64,000 nt of DNA from an uncultured Allomuricauda sp. (GTDB taxonomy: Bacteria; Bacteroidota; Bacteroidia; Flavobacteriales; Flavobacteriaceae): contig NZ_CANMUU010000002.1 of assembly GCF_947501165.1 (NCBI RefSeq), positions 62,001 to 126,000 on the forward strand. The letters run 5' to 3'. The notes beneath the pieces are model-generated. The model saw only the letters and a program-made list of their open reading frames with translations. It was not told the origin of the DNA and did not search any database. Shown here piece after piece: positions 17,417 to 26,648 of this stretch (positions are counted from its first letter, which is position 1; every line of letters starts with the position of its first letter). The position numbers and the translations under genes were made by a program.

Positions 17417-17533
17417 GAATTGCCTTTTTGGAAGTGAAATAGTGCTTCAGAAGTCCTATATATTTAGGAAAGGGATGATTGACATGAGAGGAAGCGCGTA
17501 ATTGTAAAGATACATTTTGTTTAAAATGACAAA

Positions 17534-20002
17534 ATGTCCGAAAAAGAAACTATGGGAGAAATCAAAATATCAACTTTTGACAGTTTATCCATGCAGGGAT
17601 TGGATGATGAAGCGGAATTGATTCCGTTGCTTACTCCAGAGGATGAAGAAGAAATGAACAGGGAGGAATTGCCTGAAACCTTACCCGTACTGCCCCTTAG
17701 AAATACTGTGCTATTTCCTGGAGTGGTTATACCTATAACTGCCGGGAGGGATAAATCCATCAATCTAATAAAAGATGCCAACAATGGAAGCAAAACCATT
17801 GGAGTGGTTTCCCAAAAGGACGAACAAGTGGAGAATCCAGGCGTAAAAGACATCAATAGATTAGGGACGGTAGCGCGTATTTTAAGGGTGCTTCAAATGC
17901 CAGATGGGAATACCACGGTTATCATTCAAGGGAAAAAGCGGTTTGAGATAGACCAAGTGATTGAAGAGACCCCGTATTTGACCGCTACGGTCAAAGAGGC
18001 CATAGAAGAGAGACCCGATGAAAAAAGTGATGAATTTGGTGCCATTATCGATTCAATTAAGGAACTGGCTTTTAAAATCATAAAGGACAACCCAAACATT
18101 CCTACCGAAGCCACTTTTGCCATACGCAATATTCAGAGTAACTCTTTTCTAATCAATTTTGTATCCTCCAACTTGAATCTTTCTGTTGAGGATAAGCAAA
18201 AACTGTTGGAGATACCCAATCTTCAGGAAAGAGCCATGACCACTTTGAAGTTTATGAATACCGAACTTCAAAAATTGGAATTGAAGAACGACATCCAGTC
18301 CAAGGTAAGAACCGATATGGACCAACAGCAACGGGAATATTTCTTGCACCAGCAAATGAAGACCATTCAGGAAGAATTGGGTGGTATTTCCTATGAAGAA
18401 GAGGTGGACGAGATGCGTACCAAGGCCAAAAAGAAAAAATGGAGCAAGAAAGTTAAGGAGCATTTTGAAAAAGAATTGGCCAAGATGCAACGTATGAATC
18501 CCCAGGTTGCGGAATACTCCATTCAGAGAAATTACCTAGATCTTATTCTGGATTTGCCATGGAACGACTTTTCAACGGATAAATTCGACCTGAAACGTGC
18601 GCAGCGGATATTGGACCGAGACCATTACGGCCTTGAAGACGTTAAAAGGCGAATCATAGAATATTTGGCCGTATTGAAACTCAGAAACGATATGAAGTCG
18701 CCCATTCTTTGTTTATACGGACCTCCGGGAGTTGGTAAAACATCTTTAGGAAAATCTGTGGCCGAAGCTTTGGGGAGAGAGTATGTTCGCATTTCGTTGG
18801 GTGGTTTGCGCGATGAGGCAGAGATTCGAGGGCATAGAAAAACCTATATCGGTGCGATGCCCGGAAGAATTATTCAAAGTCTTAAAAAAGCGGGCACTTC
18901 CAATCCTGTTTTTATTTTGGATGAAATCGATAAGCTTTCCAACAGTCACCAAGGAGACCCTTCATCGGCTATGCTAGAAGTGTTGGACCCAGAGCAGAAC
19001 AATGAATTTTATGACAATTTCTTGGAAATGGGCTATGACCTATCCAAAGTAATGTTTATCGCCACGGCCAACAACTTGTCCACGATACAGCCTGCCTTGC
19101 GGGATAGGATGGAAATCATCAATGTTACAGGCTATACCATTGAAGAGAAAGTAGAGATTGGTAAACGCCATTTGTTGCCGAAGCAGTTAAAGGAACATGG
19201 GCTTTCTGCTAAGCATTTACGTATTGGAAAACCACAATTGGAAAAAATTGTGGAAGGCTATACCCGTGAATCTGGAGTCCGTAGTTTGGAAAAGCAACTG
19301 GCCAAAATGGTACGATATGCTGCAAAATCCATTGCTATTGAAGAAGAATATAGCGTAAAAGTGACCAATGAGGATGTGGAGAAGATTTTAGGTCCAGCCC
19401 GTTTGGAGCGGGACAAATACGAAAACAATGATGTAGCAGGTGTAGTTACCGGCTTGGCGTGGACCAGCGTTGGTGGTGATATTCTATTTATAGAATCTAT
19501 TCTTTCCAAGGGAAAAGGTACTCTGAACATTACCGGAAATTTAGGGAAGGTGATGAAGGAGTCTGCAACCATTGCCATGGAGTATATCAAATCCAATGCA
19601 GATGTTTTTGGTATTGATGTCGAGGTTTTTGATAAATACAATGTACACATCCACGTACCAGAGGGTGCCACTCCAAAAGATGGTCCGAGTGCTGGGATTA
19701 CCATGTTAACTTCTTTAGTGTCCTTATTTACTCAGAAAAAGGTTAAAAAGAGTTTGGCCATGACCGGTGAAATCACACTTCGTGGCAAGGTACTTCCTGT
19801 TGGTGGAATCAAAGAGAAGATTTTGGCGGCGAAACGGGCTCGAATCAAGGAAATCATTTTGTGTGAAGAGAACCGAAAAGATATCAACGAAATCAAAGAA
19901 GATTATCTAAAGGGACTCACCTTTCACTATGTGACGGATATGAGTGAGGTTATTGATATTGCCATTACGGATAAAAAAGTAAAGAATGCCAAGAAGCTCT
20001 AG
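17534..20002 (+). CDS. lon: ATP-dependent protease La (Lon)
   Basis: This cytosolic AAA+ serine protease of 822 residues degrades misfolded and regulatory proteins. The N-terminal LON domain begins near [15 protein letters not shown] (about residue 50), followed by a coiled-coil region, the AAA+ module with Walker [15 protein letters not shown] and Walker [10 protein letters not shown], and the C-terminal protease domain with catalytic Ser719 in DGPSAG and the paired Lys in [13 protein letters not shown]. It is divergent from the ECF operon and 57 bases before cmk. Confidence 0.98.
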   Translation: MSEKETMGEIKISTFDSLSMQGLDDEAELIPLLTPEDEEEMNREELPETLPVLPLRNTVLFPGVVIPITAGRDKSINLIKDANNGSKTIGVVSQKDEQVENPGVKDINRLGTVARILRVLQMPDGNTTVIIQGKKRFEIDQVIEETPYLTATVKEAIEERPDEKSDEFGAIIDSIKELAFKIIKDNPNIPTEATFAIRNIQSNSFLINFVSSNLNLSVEDKQKLLEIPNLQERAMTTLKFMNTELQKLELKNDIQSKVRTDMDQQQREYFLHQQMKTIQEELGGISYEEEVDEMRTKAKKKKWSKKVKEHFEKELAKMQRMNPQVAEYSIQRNYLDLILDLPWNDFSTDKFDLKRAQRILDRDHYGLEDVKRRIIEYLAVLKLRNDMKSPILCLYGPPGVGKTSLGKSVAEALGREYVRISLGGLRDEAEIRGHRKTYIGAMPGRIIQSLKKAGTSNPVFILDEIDKLSNSHQGDPSSAMLEVLDPEQNNEFYDNFLEMGYDLSKVMFIATANNLSTIQPALRDRMEIINVTGYTIEEKVEIGKRHLLPKQLKEHGLSAKHLRIGKPQLEKIVEGYTRESGVRSLEKQLAKMVRYAAKSIAIEEEYSVKVTNEDVEKILGPARLERDKYENNDVAGVVTGLAWTSVGGDILFIESILSKGKGTLNITGNLGKVMKESATIAMEYIKSNADVFGIDVEVFDKYNVHIHVPEGATPKDGPSAGITMLTSLVSLFTQKKVKKSLAMTGEITLRGKVLPVGGIKEKILAAKRARIKEIILCEENRKDINEIKEDYLKGLTFHYVTDMSEVIDIAITDKKVKNAKKL

Positions 20003-20059
20003 ATTAGAAGTTTCTTGGCACGTCTATGCCAGCTGATTACTTTCCATTATTTTTAGGCA

Positions 20060-20755
20060 ATGAAAAAAATCATCATCGCCATTGACGGCTATTCCTCAAC
20101 AGGAAAGAGTACCCTAGCAAAACGCTTGGCCAAAGCTTTGGGTTATGTATATGTGGATACAGGTGCCATGTACCGGGCCGTTACCCTTTTCGCTTTGCAA
20201 GAGGGTTTTTTTGATGAAAAAAAGGATGATGCTTCTAAGCTGATTAAAAACCTGCCCAATATTCAACTCAAATTTATACGCAATACCGAACTGGGCTCTA
20301 GCGAGATGTTTCTGAATGGAAAAAATGTAGAAAAGGATATCCGTACCCTTACTGTTGCTAGAAAGGTAAGCGAGGTTGCAGCTATTAAGGAAGTACGGGA
20401 AAAATTGGTACATCTGCAGCAGGAAATGGGTAAAGGAAAGGGTATTGTGATGGACGGACGGGATATTGGAACTGTGGTTTTTCCAGATGCTGAATTGAAG
20501 ATTTTTATGACCGCTTCTCCAGAAACACGAGCTACCAGAAGATACAAGGAATTGTTGGATAGGGGAGACACGGTTACCTTTGAAGAAGTGTTTAAAAATA
20601 TTGAAAAACGAGATTTAGTTGATTCTACCCGTTCCGTTTCCCCATTACGAAAAGCCAAAGACGCCATAGAGTTTGACAATAGCGATATGGGCTTGGAAGA
20701 GCAATTTGAACGAATTCACAACTTTACAAAACGGGTTATTGAAAAGCAAGATTAG
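20060..20755 (+). CDS. cmk: Cytidylate kinase
   Basis: This 231-residue kinase phosphorylates CMP and dCMP with ATP. The P-loop is GYSSTGKSTLAKRLA at residues 8-22, followed by the NMP-binding signature YVDTGAMYRAVT and DGRDIGTVVFPDA, then the LID-type segment REQ-like RDLVDSTRSVSPLRKA. Length and motif order match bacterial Cmk. It follows lon, perhaps by read-through. Directly downstream begins the inverted repeat that bounds the DUF3179 unit. Confidence 0.96.
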   Translation: MKKIIIAIDGYSSTGKSTLAKRLAKALGYVYVDTGAMYRAVTLFALQEGFFDEKKDDASKLIKNLPNIQLKFIRNTELGSSEMFLNGKNVEKDIRTLTVARKVSEVAAIKEVREKLVHLQQEMGKGKGIVMDGRDIGTVVFPDAELKIFMTASPETRATRRYKELLDRGDTVTFEEVFKNIEKRDLVDSTRSVSPLRKAKDAIEFDNSDMGLEEQFERIHNFTKRVIEKQD

Positions 20756-20774
20756 CCGGTAGTTTTTTGGGGCA

Positions 20775-20842
20775 CACTTATCGGATAATGATAAGAGTAG
20801 TAGTGACGAAGGAGCTATTACTTCTTATCTATTGTTGTGCAT
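20775..20842 (+). repeat. Left arm of inverted repeat
   Basis: A 68-base arm starts CACTTATCGGA and ends GTTGTGCAT. It contains its own short hairpin CTTATC/GATAAG at 20777-20795. The arm starts about 20 bases after the cmk stop. Confidence 0.6.
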
Positions 20843-20851
20843 TCGTACCTT

Positions 20852-22018
20852 TTAAAGTCTGATTAACTTTGATTCTCCTTGAAATTTTTTCCAAGAAAAC
20901 CAATATTCATCAGAAATCATTATTGGCTCAAGATTTTTATTGAGTTCTCCCGAAATGTACTTACCTCTTATATCCCAATGAGTTCCACTTTGGCCATCAA
21001 CGATTACCTCGTTAGAAAATGAAATATTAAGTTTTGAATTATTTATACTATTCCTGTAAGCATTTACAACATCATTGTTTTTGATAAGGAAAAAGCCAAA
21101 TTCATCATTTAAAACAACGTTTTTTTCCTTAACCTCTTTTCTTAAATACACTAGCTTTTCACTTAGTGATTTATCCGTTATCCCAATAATTCTTGTGCGT
21201 GCAGGAAATGTAGCATCTCGATTTTTCTTGGAAACACCGGGCACAGTTTCTCCTGATACAACTTTCGCCCAGACTCCGGGAATTGGCAATTCAAACGCCC
21301 TGAAATCATTTTTAGATACCTTAACGACCAAAGGATTGGTAATTGTCCTGTTTACATCTTCCCAAGATAAAATCTGAAAAGGAACCATAGTTAATTCGCT
21401 TGGATGCAATTCGCCAATCATTGATTGAAATGTAGATTGCTGAAAGAACGTTTTTGTGTTTCTGTCAGCGACAACCATATTGCCATTTTTCAAAGCAACA
21501 ACAAACAAAGGTCCTAATTCAGTTACATCAAAAGGAATAACACTTCTACACATAGCACAATAGGTTAATGCTACGATTTTAGAATCAAATTTGTCATTTA
21601 CGATATGATGATGAATTACATAATCCAATGGATAACATTTCGTTATTCCATTAAACTCTATAACTGCAATTTCTTTATTATTATCAATTGGTAAACTGGA
21701 AATATCATCTGTAAATTCTGGATAATCTACAGCCTTGAACGCACTTTCTGGATGCAATTTGTACGTTAATAATAGTGCAAGACCTGTAATTAATAATGGA
21801 ATTACAGACCAAAATGGAAATTCATTTTGCTGTATGTAAATTAACAATGTCCAACTTATAAGAGCAATAAAAATTGTCCAAATTATTGGTTTGCGTAAAA
21901 AATAATGTCTGTAAAACATTTTAATTGGCGTATTCTCGTTGAAAGTCATTGGGACAACTGCAATTCCTATCATCAAAGCAATAAGGGCCAGAACATAAAA
22001 TATTATTAGTTCACTCAT
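20852..22018 (-). CDS. DUF3179-domain membrane protein
   Basis: This 388-residue protein has an N-terminal hydrophobic helix, two more helices near residues 45-85, and then a DUF3179 domain. That domain has PLDYVIHHHIVND, ALTYCAMCRSVIPFD with a CxxC pair, and GTHWDIRGKYISGEL near the C-terminus. The family is widespread but of unknown function; the CxxC and His residues could bind a metal. It has no operon partner and is enclosed by inverted repeats. By eye it is more AT-rich than lon or cmk, which supports acquisition. Confidence 0.85.
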   Translation of the reverse strand: MSELIIFYVLALIALMIGIAVVPMTFNENTPIKMFYRHYFLRKPIIWTIFIALISWTLLIYIQQNEFPFWSVIPLLITGLALLLTYKLHPESAFKAVDYPEFTDDISSLPIDNNKEIAVIEFNGITKCYPLDYVIHHHIVNDKFDSKIVALTYCAMCRSVIPFDVTELGPLFVVALKNGNMVVADRNTKTFFQQSTFQSMIGELHPSELTMVPFQILSWEDVNRTITNPLVVKVSKNDFRAFELPIPGVWAKVVSGETVPGVSKKNRDATFPARTRIIGITDKSLSEKLVYLRKEVKEKNVVLNDEFGFFLIKNNDVVNAYRNSINNSKLNISFSNEVIVDGQSGTHWDIRGKYISGELNKNLEPIMISDEYWFSWKKFQGESKLIRL

Positions 22019-22048
22019 TATTTTCTCTATTTTTCATTTTCCCGTATG

Positions 22049-22104
22049 ATGCACAACGATTAAGATATGGCTTCGTTTTAATGAGCTATATCGTCCGATA
22101 AGTG
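22049..22104 (-). repeat. Right arm of inverted repeat
   Basis: A 56-base arm, inverted relative to 20775-20842, begins ATGCACAAC and ends TCCGATAAGTG. It contains the small palindrome TATCG/CGATA at 22089-22100. It lies about 30 bases upstream of the DUF3179 start, so it may also carry that gene's promoter. Confidence 0.6.
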
Positions 22105-22189
22105 AAGTTCGGGAATTTCAATCAAAAATGCCAACTCTAGTTTATGGACATGGAGTTTGGATTGATGAAATTCACCTTAGTTAAAAAAG

Positions 22190-22221
22190 CAATAAAAAAA
22201 GGCACCCATTGGATGCCTTTT
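22190..22221 (-). terminator. Terminator of the BON-LysM gene
   Basis: Stem AAAAGGCA (22197-22204) pairs with TGCCTTTT (22214-22221), with an inner CC/GG pair; the A-run before it becomes a U-run on the minus strand. It lies 20 bases after the stop of the LysM gene. Confidence 0.85.
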
Positions 22222-22241
22222 CAAGAGAATATATTTTCTTC

Positions 22242-22622
22242 CTAGATATTCGGAATCACCAAAACTTGGTCTGGGTGAATCACATCCGGATTGCTCAAAA
22301 TATTGGTGTTCGCATCAAAGATTTTCGGATACTTCATAGCATCGCCATAGTAATGCTTGGCAATCAAGCTTAAGGACTCTCCGCTTTTTACAGTGTGCCT
22401 GTGATATACTGAATCATCAGCTACGCTAATGTTCGCTTTAATGTCAGATGGGCTTTCTCCACCAATTTGTTTGATTTTATCCCAGATGGCATTTTTCTCA
22501 TAGGGGGTGTTGGCTACACCTTTTATTTTCAAAACCCCTCCATCTTCAGAAACGTCACCGTCCTGAATCCCCAATTCTTGTCCAAGGTCTAAAACCGCTT
22601 GATATTTTGCTTTTGCACTCAT
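22242..22622 (-). CDS. BON-LysM protein, Kbp/YgaU type
   Basis: This 126-residue protein has an N-terminal BON-like part (about residues 5-70, LKIKGVANTPYEKNAIWDK) and a C-terminal LysM domain (HTVKSGESLSLIAKHYYGD to VLVIPNI). This is the layout of E. coli Kbp (YgaU), a cytoplasmic potassium-binding protein, and there is no signal peptide here either. The role as an ion sensor is inferred from architecture. Single gene with its own terminator, divergent from rpsA. Confidence 0.85.
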   Translation of the reverse strand: MSAKAKYQAVLDLGQELGIQDGDVSEDGGVLKIKGVANTPYEKNAIWDKIKQIGGESPSDIKANISVADDSVYHRHTVKSGESLSLIAKHYYGDAMKYPKIFDANTNILSNPDVIHPDQVLVIPNI

Positions 22623-22736
22623 AATGTTTTGTGTTTAATTATAGTTGATAATATGAAACAAGATATGCATAAAAGTCACATTTCGCCTTAAATTTTCATC
22701 AATTCTAGGGCAGATGGTCTTAGTCTTCAATAAAGG

Positions 22737-22767
22737 TTTGTAAAACAAGGAATTAATTGTATTTTTG
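22737..22767 (+). promoter_or_regulatory. Promoter of rpsA
   Basis: TTTG (22737-22740), exactly 19 bases, then TATTTTTG (22760-22767) is a near-perfect Bacteroidota -33/-7 pair. Initiation near 22772 would leave a leader of about 118 bases before the rpsA ATG. Confidence 0.8.
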
Positions 22768-22771
22768 CGCT

Positions 22772-22803
22772 CCTTTTTGTGGCAGTTGACAAGAGACAAA
22801 AGG
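22772..22803 (+). promoter_or_regulatory. Hairpin at the 5' end of the rpsA leader
   Basis: CCTTTTTGT and ACAAAAGG form an 8-bp stem with one bulge, right at the predicted transcription start. The long leader and this structure could serve S1 autoregulation or protect the 5' end; this is inference. Confidence 0.4.
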
Positions 22804-22890
22804 GGAAAACAAAAACAAAATTTATAACAACTTTCGCAAGCACTGCCTAAACCCTTGTAAACTTGTGGAATACAAATTTAAATCAGCAAT

Positions 22891-24726
22891 ATGGCTGAAG
22901 AAAAAGCAAAAGCAGAAGTGGTAGAAACCGCAGAAGCTGTTCAAGAAGTAAAAAAAGCAGAGCCAAAACAAGACCCTCAAGAGTATTTGGACAACTTTGA
23001 TTGGGACAAATACGAAGAAGGTATTGAGCGTGTTGAAGATTCTAAATTGAAGGAATTTGAAACTTTGGTCGAGGAAAACTTTGTGGATACTGCAGATGAA
23101 GAGGTGGTTGAAGGAAAAGTGGTACACATGACCGACCGTGAGGCTATTATCGATATCAACGCAAAATCTGAAGGGGTCATCTCCCTAAACGAGTTCCGTT
23201 ACAACCCAGACTTAAAAGTTGGGGATAAAGTAGAGGTACTTATCGATATCCGTGAAGATAAAACAGGACAGTTGGTACTTTCCCACAGAAAGGCCAGAAC
23301 CATCAAAGCATGGGATAGAGTAAACGATGCTCACGATAAAGAGGAAATTGTAACTGGTTTTGTAAAATGCAGAACCAAAGGAGGTATGATTGTGGATGTA
23401 TTTGGTATTGAAGCTTTCTTACCAGGTTCCCAAATTGATGTGAAGCCTATCCGTGACTATGACCAGTATGTAGGAAAAACTATGGAGTTCAAGGTGGTGA
23501 AAATCAACCATGAGTTCAAAAACGTAGTAGTTTCCCATAAAGCACTTATCGAAGCTGATATTGAAGAGCAGAAAAAAGAAATCATTGGTCAATTGGAAAA
23601 AGGCCAAGTATTGGAAGGTGTGGTTAAAAACATTACTTCCTACGGGGTATTTATCGACCTTGGAGGTGTGGATGGACTTATACACATTACCGACCTTTCT
23701 TGGAGCCGTATCAACCACCCGAACGAGGTAGTTGAACTGGACCAGAAATTGAATGTAGTTATCCTTGACTTTGATGATAACAAGTCTAGAATTCAATTAG
23801 GATTGAAACAATTGGAGAAACATCCTTGGGATGCTCTTGGAGATGAAATCAAAATTGGTGATAAAGTAAAAGGTAAGGTTGTAGTTATTGCTGACTACGG
23901 TGCCTTTATCGAAGTTGCAGAAGGTGTTGAAGGATTGATTCACGTTTCTGAAATGTCATGGTCTACGCACTTGAGGTCTGCCCAGGACTTTGTAAGCGTT
24001 GGAGATGAGGTAGATGCAGTGGTATTGACCTTGGATAGAGAAGAACGTAAAATGTCTTTGGGTATCAAGCAGTTGACGCCAGATCCATGGACAGATATCA
24101 CTACCAAATACCCTGTTGGTTCTCGTCATGAAGGTATTGTTAGAAACTTCACCAACTTTGGAGTTTTTGTTGAGATGGAAGAAGGAATTGATGGTTTGAT
24201 TTACATTTCTGATTTATCTTGGACCAGAAAAATCAAGCACCCATCTGAATTTGTTACCGTTGGTGACAAGTTGGAAGTTGAGGTATTGGAATTGGATGTT
24301 GAAGGACGTAAGCTAAGCTTAGGTCACAAACAGACTACTGAGAATCCTTGGGATAAATACGCTACTGAGTTTGCGGAAGGTTCTGTACACAAAGCAGCAG
24401 TTTCTGAAATCGTTGACAAGGGAGCCACAGTGGTTTTCAATGACGATATCGTAGCATTTATTCCTTCACGTCATATGGAGAAAGAAGATGGTAAGAAATT
24501 GACCAAAGGAGAAGAAGTGGAATTCAAAATCATCGAGTTCAATAAAGATTTCAAACGAGTTGTGGCCAGCCACACCGCAATCTTTAGAGAGCAAGAGGAG
24601 CGTAACATGAGAACAGCCAGAAAGAAAATGGCCTCTTCTCAAGAAGATGCACCTACTCTAGGAGATGCCAACTCACAGTTGCAAGCATTGAAAGAGAAGA
24701 TGGAAGCAGATTCCAAAAAGAAGTAA
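22891..24726 (+). CDS. rpsA: 30S ribosomal protein S1
   Basis: This 611-residue protein brings mRNA to the 30S subunit. An acidic Ala/Glu-rich N-terminus is followed by six S1 repeats, at about residues 70, 150, 245, 325, 410 and 500. The central ones carry the classic ITSYGVFIDLGGVDGLIHI, IADYGAFIEV and NFTNFGVFVEM motifs; the first and last are degenerate, as is usual for S1. It ends in a charged tail. It is a single gene with a strong promoter and a strong terminator. Confidence 0.97.
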   Translation: MAEEKAKAEVVETAEAVQEVKKAEPKQDPQEYLDNFDWDKYEEGIERVEDSKLKEFETLVEENFVDTADEEVVEGKVVHMTDREAIIDINAKSEGVISLNEFRYNPDLKVGDKVEVLIDIREDKTGQLVLSHRKARTIKAWDRVNDAHDKEEIVTGFVKCRTKGGMIVDVFGIEAFLPGSQIDVKPIRDYDQYVGKTMEFKVVKINHEFKNVVVSHKALIEADIEEQKKEIIGQLEKGQVLEGVVKNITSYGVFIDLGGVDGLIHITDLSWSRINHPNEVVELDQKLNVVILDFDDNKSRIQLGLKQLEKHPWDALGDEIKIGDKVKGKVVVIADYGAFIEVAEGVEGLIHVSEMSWSTHLRSAQDFVSVGDEVDAVVLTLDREERKMSLGIKQLTPDPWTDITTKYPVGSRHEGIVRNFTNFGVFVEMEEGIDGLIYISDLSWTRKIKHPSEFVTVGDKLEVEVLELDVEGRKLSLGHKQTTENPWDKYATEFAEGSVHKAAVSEIVDKGATVVFNDDIVAFIPSRHMEKEDGKKLTKGEEVEFKIIEFNKDFKRVVASHTAIFREQEERNMRTARKKMASSQEDAPTLGDANSQLQALKEKMEADSKKK

Positions 24727-24746
24727 TAGTACATAACTTCAATTAG

Positions 24747-24779
24747 AAAAGCCCCGACCTTTGGTTGGGGCTTTTTGTT
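24747..24779 (+). terminator. Terminator of rpsA
   Basis: Nine-bp stem AAAAGCCCC (24747-24755) with GGGGCTTTT (24767-24775) followed by a T-rich tract. Confidence 0.92.
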
Positions 24780-24803
24780 TTCCAAAACTTTTAAAGTTTT
24801 GTT

Positions 24804-24811
24804 TACTTTTG
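24804..24811 (+). promoter_or_regulatory. -7 element upstream of pyrR
   Basis: TACTTTTG matches TAnnTTTG and lies 28 bases before the pyrR ATG. The nearest TTTG (24774-24777) is 26 bases upstream, longer than usual, so only the -7 element is convincing. Confidence 0.5.
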
Positions 24812-24838
24812 CATACAATTGAGCAGGTAAAACAGCAA

Positions 24839-25378
24839 ATGAGTCAAAAAGTACTTCTTACCGCAAAGGAAATTAACATCATACTTCATCGTTTAGCTTG
24901 CCAACTTTTAGAAAACCATCTTGATTTTTCCGAAACAGTCCTCATCGGCCTTCAGCCCAGAGGCATTTTTTTGGCAGAAAGATTGACTAAAATTTTAAAG
25001 GAAGATTACAAGGTTAAGAACATAAATCTCGGCTCCCTTGATATTACCTTTTATCGCGATGATTTTAGAAGAGGTGAGAAAACCTTGCAGGCCAATGCGA
25101 CGAAAATCAATTTTTTGATAGAGGATAAAAATGTCGTCTTTATTGATGATGTATTGTACACGGGGCGTAGTATTCGAGCAGCGCTTACGGCAATTCAATC
25201 CTTCGGAAGACCATCAAATATTGAATTATTGACCTTGATTGACCGAAGATTTAGCCGCCATCTACCCATTCAACCGAATTATCGGGGCAGACAGGTGGAT
25301 GCAATCAATGAGGAGAAGGTAAAGGTAATGTGGGAGGAGAATGATGGAAAAGATATTGTGTATTTGATTAATAAGTAG
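24839..25378 (+). CDS. pyrR: PyrR-type bifunctional regulator / uracil phosphoribosyltransferase
   Basis: This 179-residue protein starts at MSQKVLLTAKEI; longer starts would run into the rpsA terminator. It has the type I PRTase fold, with the PRPP-binding loop VVFIDDVLYTGRSIRAAL near residue 98 and the PyrR signature GLQPRGIFLAERL. In Gram-positives PyrR attenuates pyr transcripts and has weak uracil phosphoribosyltransferase activity. I see no PyrR-binding attenuator in the short leader here, so the regulatory role is unproven. It is 6 bases from pyrB, one operon. Confidence 0.92.
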   Translation: MSQKVLLTAKEINIILHRLACQLLENHLDFSETVLIGLQPRGIFLAERLTKILKEDYKVKNINLGSLDITFYRDDFRRGEKTLQANATKINFLIEDKNVVFIDDVLYTGRSIRAALTAIQSFGRPSNIELLTLIDRRFSRHLPIQPNYRGRQVDAINEEKVKVMWEENDGKDIVYLINK

Positions 25379-25384
25379 AGAATA

Positions 25385-26311
25385 ATGAGTGAATTAAGTG
25401 TCAAGCACTTACTGGGCATAAAATATCTGAACAAAAAGGATATCGAACTCATTTTCGAAACAGCAGACCACTTTAAAGAAGTTATCAATCGGTCGATAAA
25501 GAAAGTCCCAACACTTAGGGATACTACCATTGCGAATATCTTTTTTGAGAATAGCACGCGTACCAAACTGTCTTTTGAACTTGCTGAGAAACGTCTTTCA
25601 GCAGATGTTATCAATTTTTCAGCTTCACAATCTTCAGTAAAAAAGGGAGAGACTTTGATTGATACCGTGAATAATATTCTGTCCATGAAAGTGGATATGG
25701 TCATCATGCGGCATCCCAATCCAGGAGCAGGAATCTTTTTGTCAAAACATGTAAACGCTTCTATCATTAATGCAGGTGATGGGGCCCACGAGCATCCCAC
25801 ACAAGCTTTATTGGATTCTTATTCTATTCGCGAAAAATTAGGTGATGTACAAGGGAAGAATATAGTAATTGTTGGAGATGTTTTGCACTCCAGAGTGGCG
25901 CTTTCCAATATTTTTGCGCTGAAGCTACAAGGAGCTAAAGTAAAAGTATGCGGACCTAAAACATTGATTCCGAAACATATTGAATCTTTAGGGGTTGAAG
26001 TGGAGACCAACCTAATCAAGGCATTGGAATGGTGTGATGTAGCTAACATGCTTAGAGTACAGAATGAGCGAATGGATATTAGCTATTTCCCATCTACACG
26101 GGAATACACACAACAGTTTGGAATAAATCGTAAATTACTGGATAGTTTGAACAAGGAAATTGTTATCATGCACCCAGGGCCTATAAATCGAGGTGTTGAA
26201 ATAACAAGTGATGTAGCCGATTCTGACCAATCCATTATCCTAGAGCAAGTTGAGAATGGAGTGGCGATTCGTATGGCAGTTATCTATTTATTAGCCTCAA
26301 AAATTAAATAG
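25385..26311 (+). CDS. pyrB: Aspartate carbamoyltransferase catalytic subunit
   Basis: This 308-residue enzyme condenses carbamoyl phosphate with aspartate, the first committed step of pyrimidine synthesis. The carbamoyl-phosphate loop is FFENSTRTKLSFE at about residues 53-65; HPNPGAG, HEHPTQALLD and the aspartate-binding HPGPINRGVE follow in the usual order. No pyrI regulatory subunit gene is next to it, so it probably forms catalytic trimers alone or with PyrR-based control. It lies in the run pyrR-pyrB-STAS-like-rnz. Confidence 0.97.
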   Translation: MSELSVKHLLGIKYLNKKDIELIFETADHFKEVINRSIKKVPTLRDTTIANIFFENSTRTKLSFELAEKRLSADVINFSASQSSVKKGETLIDTVNNILSMKVDMVIMRHPNPGAGIFLSKHVNASIINAGDGAHEHPTQALLDSYSIREKLGDVQGKNIVIVGDVLHSRVALSNIFALKLQGAKVKVCGPKTLIPKHIESLGVEVETNLIKALEWCDVANMLRVQNERMDISYFPSTREYTQQFGINRKLLDSLNKEIVIMHPGPINRGVEITSDVADSDQSIILEQVENGVAIRMAVIYLLASKIK

Positions 26312-26315
26312 CACC

Positions 26316-26648
26316 ATGATTTTCGATAAAGAAGGAACTATAACTATCGTTTTTCAGGAAAAGATTACAATCTCAACATTCCTAGAAAATTTAAATAAAG
26401 CATACCCGAAATTAGAGCACGACAATATCATTGTCAACCTTTTTTCTTTTAAAAGCCTTACCTCCGGTGATATACTAGAGTTTTTACAACTTTCCCAGAA
26501 ACATAAACAAGGAGGTAAATCGTTTGTTTTGGTATCCAATAAAATCTCATTTGATGAATTGCCCGATAATATAACGGTTGTGCCGACCATTCAAGAAGCA
26601 AAGGATATTATTGAAATGGAAGAGATTGAACGGGATTTAGGTATATGA
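26316..26648 (+). CDS. Small STAS-like protein upstream of rnz
   Basis: This 110-residue soluble protein shows an alternating beta/alpha pattern (ITIVFQEKITISTFLENL, NIIVNLFSFKSLTSGDILEFLQL, KSFVLVSNKISFDELP, ITVVPTIQEAKDII) like a STAS domain, though no phosphorylatable Ser is obvious. It starts 4 bases after pyrB and its last 4 bases overlap rnz (ATGA), so it is translated with ribonuclease Z. It may be a partner or regulator of that enzyme; the function is unknown. Confidence 0.75.
   Translation: MIFDKEGTITIVFQEKITISTFLENLNKAYPKLEHDNIIVNLFSFKSLTSGDILEFLQLSQKHKQGGKSFVLVSNKISFDELPDNITVVPTIQEAKDIIEMEEIERDLGI

Larger units (their letters stand above)
20775..22104. mobile_element. Candidate inverted-repeat-bounded unit carrying a DUF3179 gene
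   Basis: The DUF3179 gene is enclosed by two imperfect inverted arms, 20775-20842 and 22049-22104. The outer 11 bases are a perfect inverted pair (CACTTATCGGA and TCCGATAAGTG), as are the inner 9 (GTTGTGCAT and ATGCACAAC); ACGAAG and a TCTTA tract are conserved between them. No transposase or integrase is inside and no target-site duplication is evident. The layout suggests a non-autonomous or cassette-like unit inserted between cmk and the LysM gene; mobility is inference. Confidence 0.35.

Noticed and set aside
20775-22104. Integron attC sites at the DUF3179 flanks
   Set aside because: GCACAAC differs from the RYYYAAC core consensus, the outer ends are a second perfect pair, and no integrase is in view.
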